Shown: positions 60,823 to 64,000 of the stretch, piece after piece | Layout of the letters: each line of letters begins with the position of its first letter | Position numbering within the stretch: position 1 is the stretch's first letter | Origin: Sulfurifustis variabilis | GTDB lineage: Bacteria > Pseudomonadota > Gammaproteobacteria > Acidiferrobacterales > Sulfurifustaceae | Assembly: GCF_002355415.1 (NCBI RefSeq) | Contig: NZ_AP014936.1 | Coordinates: forward strand, 62,001 to 126,000 | Direction of reading: 5' to 3' | Length of the DNA stretch: 64,000 bases | Position numbers and translations under genes: made by a program | Notes under the pieces: model-generated | Told to the model about the DNA's origin: nothing | The model's database searches: none | What the model saw: the letters and a program-made list of their open reading frames with translations, nothing else

Positions 60823-61461
60823 TTACTTCACGAAGGCCTTCGACACTCCCAATCCAAGCAGGAACTGTCGGCAGGACGCCCACAGCTGCTTCTCGCTGCG
60901 AACCACCTTCGACAGGATATTGAGACCGATCAGGAACGCGACGAATGACTTCGCCGTGCCCGCGATGTCGTCCACCGCCGGGAGTTCCCTCTGCCGGACG
61001 GCCTGCGAGAACAACCGCTCCATCAGCGCTACTTGCTGTTTGACGGCTTTTTCGAGGAGCGCGCCAATCCTGTCATCGATCCCGGCCAGCTCCGCGACCC
61101 CGTTGCACACGAGACAGCCGCGCGCCTCGGCATCCGTGGCGCGGATGTGGCAAACGTTGCGCAGCACCGAGACCACGGCCGGAATGACGGAATCGCCCGG
61201 TTGGATCTGGCGCAGCGGCGCATCCGGCGCCTGGGCACCGTACAGGGCCAGAACCTCCCGGAACAACGCCTCGCGATCGCCGAAGCTGTTGTAAAAACTC
61301 GACCGCTGAATCTCCATCGCCTCGGCCAGTTCCGTCGCGGAGGCGGCGAGGAATCCTTTCTTCCAGACGTAGTTCATTGCCGCCTTCACGGCATCCGCGC
61401 GCGCAAAGCCCGCTGGCCGGCCCATTCTCGCGGTCTGCGGATCGTCGTCCTTTTTGCCCAT
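60823..61461 (-). CDS. TetR/AcrR family transcriptional regulator
   Basis: 212 residues. The helix-turn-helix is MNYVWKKGFLAASATELAEAM and EIQRSSFYNSFGDREALF (about residues 30-68). The ligand domain includes GCLVCNGVAEL with a Cys pair, common in regulators of this subgroup. It is divergent from the haloalkane dehalogenase-like gene and probably represses it, with palindromic sites between them. Confidence 0.88.
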   Translation of the reverse strand: MGKKDDDPQTARMGRPAGFARADAVKAAMNYVWKKGFLAASATELAEAMEIQRSSFYNSFGDREALFREVLALYGAQAPDAPLRQIQPGDSVIPAVVSVLRNVCHIRATDAEARGCLVCNGVAELAGIDDRIGALLEKAVKQQVALMERLFSQAVRQRELPAVDDIAGTAKSFVAFLIGLNILSKVVRSEKQLWASCRQFLLGLGVSKAFVK

Positions 61462-61478
61462 GACGGCCCCCGGTCGGT

Positions 61479-61494
61479 ACTACTGGACAGTAGT
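61479..61494. promoter_or_regulatory. Palindromic operator-like site in the divergent region
   Basis: ACTACTG and CAGTAGT perfect arms around a GA centre, 18 bases before the TetR start. Likely its own operator. Confidence 0.55.
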
Positions 61495-61524
61495 GTACAA
61501 AACTACTATGCTCCGGTCCACTTT

Positions 61525-61540
61525 TGGACACATATGTCCA
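61525..61540. promoter_or_regulatory. Second inverted repeat in the divergent region
   Basis: TGGACA and TGTCCA arms around CATA. A different palindrome from the first, about 72 bases before the dehalogenase ATG. May bind a second regulator. Confidence 0.4.
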
Positions 61541-61611
61541 TTTGTTGCCGGCCTCGGGCCGGACCCATCCACGCGGTGAGCGTCCCTCGCCGCCCAACCG
61601 AGGAAACAATC

Positions 61612-62625
61612 ATGAACCGATCAGCATTGACAGCCCACCGGTGGCTTCGCCGGCCGGGCATGGTGCTCGTGCTTGGCGTTGCCGCCGGTCTACTGGCGGC
61701 GTGTGCACATGGTCCATCGGAAAACCACAAGCTGCCACGCGCGGAGGTACCGGAAGCACCGGCGCCGGAAGGACGGTACGTACAGGTCAACGGCACCCGC
61801 ATTCACTACGTCGAGCAGGGAAAGGGTGACCCCATCCTGTTTGTCCACGGCAACCCCACGTCCTCATATCTATGGCGCAACGTCATGCCGGCGGTGTCGG
61901 GACAGGGTAGAGCCATCGCCATCGATCTCGCCGGCATGGGTCGATCCGGGAAGTCGACGACCGGCTACCGGTACAAGGATCACTACGGCTATCTGGAAGG
62001 CTTCATCGATGAGCTCAAGCTGAAGAACATCACGTTCGTGGTGCACGACTGGGGAGCGGCGCTTGGCTTCGATTACGCCAGCCGTCATCCTGACCGGGTG
62101 AAGCGGATCGCTTTCATGGAGGGTGTGCTGCCGCCGATCTTTCCGCAGCCGAGCTTCGAGGCCATGGGCCCGGAGATGGGCGGCATGTTCAGGGCGTTCA
62201 AGGACCCCGTTCAGGGAAGACAGATGGTTATCGCGAACCACATGTTTGTCGAACAGATACTGCCGAACTTCGTGAACCGCTCCCTCGGTCCGGTCGCGAT
62301 GGCGGAATACCGCCGGCCCTACGTCCGCAGCACGGACCGCGAACCGTTGCTGGCCTGGCCGCGGGAAGTGCCGATTGCGGGCGAGCCGCGCTATGTCGTG
62401 GAGCGCATGGATGCCATCCGGCAGTTCATGGTGGGCACGAACAAACCGATACTCCTTCTCTACGCAGAACCGGGCGTTCTCGTCCCGTCCTCTGTCGTCT
62501 CCTGGTACAGGCAGAACATCCCGCAGCTGGAGACGGCGTTTGTGGGACAAGGCTTGCACTTCATTCAGGAGGACAATCCGCACGCCATTGGTCTTGCGAT
62601 CTCGGAATGGATGCGGAGGAACTAG
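61612..62625 (+). CDS. Haloalkane dehalogenase-like hydrolase with lipoprotein signal
   Basis: 337 residues, ATG chosen over the longer frame (61033) because a signal peptide follows directly. Residues 1-31 form a lipoprotein signal (LGVAAGLLAAC, Cys31), so the enzyme is anchored at a membrane and exported. The alpha/beta-hydrolase fold carries a complete haloalkane dehalogenase set: Asn81 in HGNPTSSYLW, nucleophile Asp146 and Trp147 in HDWGAALGF, Glu170 in MEGVLPP, His316 in GLHFIQEDNP. This matches the HLD-II class. It may act on halogenated or other alkyl substrates outside the cytoplasm. Divergent from the TetR gene. Confidence 0.85.
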   Translation: MNRSALTAHRWLRRPGMVLVLGVAAGLLAACAHGPSENHKLPRAEVPEAPAPEGRYVQVNGTRIHYVEQGKGDPILFVHGNPTSSYLWRNVMPAVSGQGRAIAIDLAGMGRSGKSTTGYRYKDHYGYLEGFIDELKLKNITFVVHDWGAALGFDYASRHPDRVKRIAFMEGVLPPIFPQPSFEAMGPEMGGMFRAFKDPVQGRQMVIANHMFVEQILPNFVNRSLGPVAMAEYRRPYVRSTDREPLLAWPREVPIAGEPRYVVERMDAIRQFMVGTNKPILLLYAEPGVLVPSSVVSWYRQNIPQLETAFVGQGLHFIQEDNPHAIGLAISEWMRRN

Positions 62626-62673
62626 GCGGTCGTCCGATTTCAATCTATGACTACGGAGCCGCCTGAAGAGAAG

Positions 62674-62700
62674 TGTCCAAAATGGGCGCGCCAACGCGTC
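62674..62700 (+). promoter_or_regulatory. ECF42-type promoter motif before the YCII-sigma operon
   Basis: TGTCCA (62674-62679), a 17-base spacer, CGTC (62697-62700). The ECF42 sigma consensus is TGTCGA with CGTC at the same distance, so this differs at one -35 position. It suggests the sigma factor activates its own operon. Confidence 0.5.
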
Positions 62701-62752
62701 ATGACGGATAGTTGATTCAGTCGACCGCGGGGAGCCAAGAAAAGGAGACACC

Positions 62753-63097
62753 ATGCCCAAATATCTGTGCATCCGAAGAAGCCAGCCACGCCAGACCGGG
62801 ACAGGCGGGAAACCGTCTCCGGCCCAAATGGAAGAGATGTACGCCAAATTCAATGCCTGGAAAGCGAAGTTCCAGCAGAACATCGTCGATTTGGGCGGAA
62901 AACTGGGCAGCGGCGGAAAAGTGCTTACCTCGGATGGCGCAACGGACGGGCCGTTCGTGGAAGCCAAGGAGGTGGTCGGCGGTTTCATGATTCTCTCGGC
63001 GAAGGACGTGGAAGAGGCAATGGAGATCGCCCGTCAGTGCCCCGGCGTCGTGACTCCCGGATCGAGCCTCGAGATCAGGGAGATCAGCACTCCTTGA
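62753..63097 (+). CDS. YCII-related (DGPF domain) protein
   Basis: 114 residues. Contains KVLTSDGATDGPFVEAKEVV (the DGPF signature, about residues 60-75) and a ferredoxin-like fold beginning MPKYLCIRR. These proteins are nearly always encoded next to an ECF42-type sigma factor and are thought to act with it, but their own function is unknown. A strong Shine-Dalgarno (AAGGAG) precedes it. The stop overlaps the sigma gene start. Confidence 0.85.
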   Translation: MPKYLCIRRSQPRQTGTGGKPSPAQMEEMYAKFNAWKAKFQQNIVDLGGKLGSGGKVLTSDGATDGPFVEAKEVVGGFMILSAKDVEEAMEIARQCPGVVTPGSSLEIREISTP

Positions 63098-64000
63098 CCG
63101 CACCCAGGCTCGTTGAGCACTTCTTCCGGCACGAGTACGGCAGGCTTGTTGCCATGCTGTCGTGCCGTGTGGGAGTGAAGCACATCGAGGTCGTGGAGGA
63201 CGCCGTTCAGTCCGCCTTGATGGCTGCTCTTGAGAAATGGACGCTTGCTGGCCTGCCGGACAATCCGTCGGCTTGGCTATTTCGTGTAGCGCACAACAAC
63301 CTCATCGGGGAGTTGCGCCAACGAACGCGGCGCCGTCGCATCCTGGAGCAAAACGCAATAGAAGATATCGGTACTCCGGAGAACGGTTCGGAGATCTTCC
63401 TGGCGGGAGAGGTGCGCGACGACCTGCTGGGGATGCTGTTCCACTGCTGCGACGAAAAAATCCCCGTCGAGTCACAGCTGGTGCTGGCGCTGAAGACTCT
63501 CTGCGGTTTCGATATTCGTGAAATTGCGCTTCGGTTATTTTTGAGCGAGGCCAACGTATACAAACGCCTGAGTCGAGCTCGCCGCCGCTTGCAGGAGATC
63601 CGGCCTCGACTGGACGGGCTTACGGCCGATCAACATTCGTCGCGCCTGCCGGCCGTGCACCAAGTCCTCTACCTCCTATTCACGGAAGGCTACCTTTCTT
63701 CCCACGCCGAAATGGCGATTCGCGCGGAGCTTTGTAACGAAGCGATCCGATTGGCTGCCATCCTCGCGGAACATCCGGCAGGCCAGACTCCGGAAACGTT
63801 TGCCCTGTTGGCTCTGATGCATCTGCACGCGGCGCGGATGACCGCTCGCCAGGACCCATCGGGCGGCCTGCTCCTGCTGAAGGAGCAGGACCGGGCGCTT
63901 TGGGATTGGCACCGAATTCAGATCGGGTTGGAGTGGCTGGCCAGATCCGCACAGGGAAATCGCTTCTCCAGGTATCACGCGGAGGCCGGGATCGCGGCGG
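63094..64000 (+). CDS. ECF sigma factor of the ECF42 group (partial, runs past the end)
   Basis: Open from TTG 63094 (TTGA overlap with the YCII stop) to the window end, at least 302 residues. Region 2 is VEDAVQSALMAALEKW with LPDNPSAWLFRVAHNNLIGE; region 4 is LKTLCGFDIREIALRLFLSE and VYKRLSRARRRL. The C-terminal extension LYLLFTEGYLSSHAE fits the SnoaL-less tail (DUF6596) of ECF42 sigma factors. The partner DGPF gene upstream supports this. Likely switches on a small operon in response to an unknown stress. Confidence 0.88.
   Translation, partial: MTAPRLVEHFFRHEYGRLVAMLSCRVGVKHIEVVEDAVQSALMAALEKWTLAGLPDNPSAWLFRVAHNNLIGELRQRTRRRRILEQNAIEDIGTPENGSEIFLAGEVRDDLLGMLFHCCDEKIPVESQLVLALKTLCGFDIREIALRLFLSEANVYKRLSRARRRLQEIRPRLDGLTADQHSSRLPAVHQVLYLLFTEGYLSSHAEMAIRAELCNEAIRLAAILAEHPAGQTPETFALLALMHLHAARMTARQDPSGGLLLLKEQDRALWDWHRIQIGLEWLARSAQGNRFSRYHAEAGIAA

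Overview
The window is GC-rich chromosomal DNA, almost certainly from a gammaproteobacterium. The gene neighbourhoods (pilQ-aroK-aroB, gmk-rpoZ-spoT-recG, yicC/rph/rdgB/hemW, ubiC-ubiA) are typical of that class. A flavocytochrome c sulfide dehydrogenase pair (fccA/fccB), a full set of quinone, heme and glutamate synthesis genes and a proton-translocating transhydrogenase suggest a sulfur-oxidising, respiring organism, something like Ectothiorhodospiraceae or Acidiferrobacterales. The taxonomic placement is inference. No tRNA, rRNA, CRISPR array or transposase was seen.

Layout. 1-13.7 kb: end of the type IV pilus secretin gene pilQ, then aroK, aroB, dgt, gltB, gltD, hemE, pntAa-pntAb-pntB and a small Cys-containing unknown, all on the plus strand. 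13.9-22.3 kb: a diguanylate cyclase, a Nudix hydrolase, the fccAB sulfide dehydrogenase, an unknown membrane protein translationally coupled to a fructosamine-kinase-like gene, and a GGDEF-EAL protein. 22.3-22.7 kb: an AT-richer non-coding stretch with DnaA-box-like sequences in front of priA. 25-29 kb: a YdjM-type membrane protein, then a TetR regulator with a clear palindromic operator, an SDR protein, a peroxiredoxin-like protein and an unknown.

29-36.3 kb (minus strand): an RND efflux operon (TolC-like protein, an unusually small adaptor lipoprotein, an RND pump) with an FNR-type site placed ideally for activation. Behind it lie a DUF2892 protein, HemJ, a DinB-like protein, a TlpA-like thioredoxin and a small beta-barrel protein. 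36.4-55.5 kb: housekeeping genes hemW, an AraC-Ogt fusion, eamA, rdgB, rph, a PP2C phosphatase and Ser/Thr kinase pair, yicC, gmk, rpoZ, spoT, ridA, recG, pagL-like, ubiC, ubiA, a GST, a cation antiporter and small membrane proteins. Seven copies of one family of intergenic palindromes are scattered through 32-52 kb and nowhere else in the window.

55.5-64 kb: accessory DNA. It starts with an AT-richer patch of tiny genes, including a zinc-ribbon gene broken by two compensating homopolymer indels and an attC-like inverted repeat. Next come a TPR/winged-helix regulator with a beta-propeller protein, a DUF899 thioredoxin-like protein and a CcdA-like membrane protein; a zinc-ribbon protein; a TetR regulator divergent from a lipoprotein-type haloalkane dehalogenase; and a YCII protein coupled to an ECF42-type sigma factor that runs off the end.

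Several genes (aroK, priA, the yidJ-like hydrolase at 26.1 kb, tolC, ogt, yicC, the 54.4 kb hydrolase) have a -10-like hexamer 6 to 9 bases before the start codon, so leaderless or near-leaderless mRNAs may be common in this organism.
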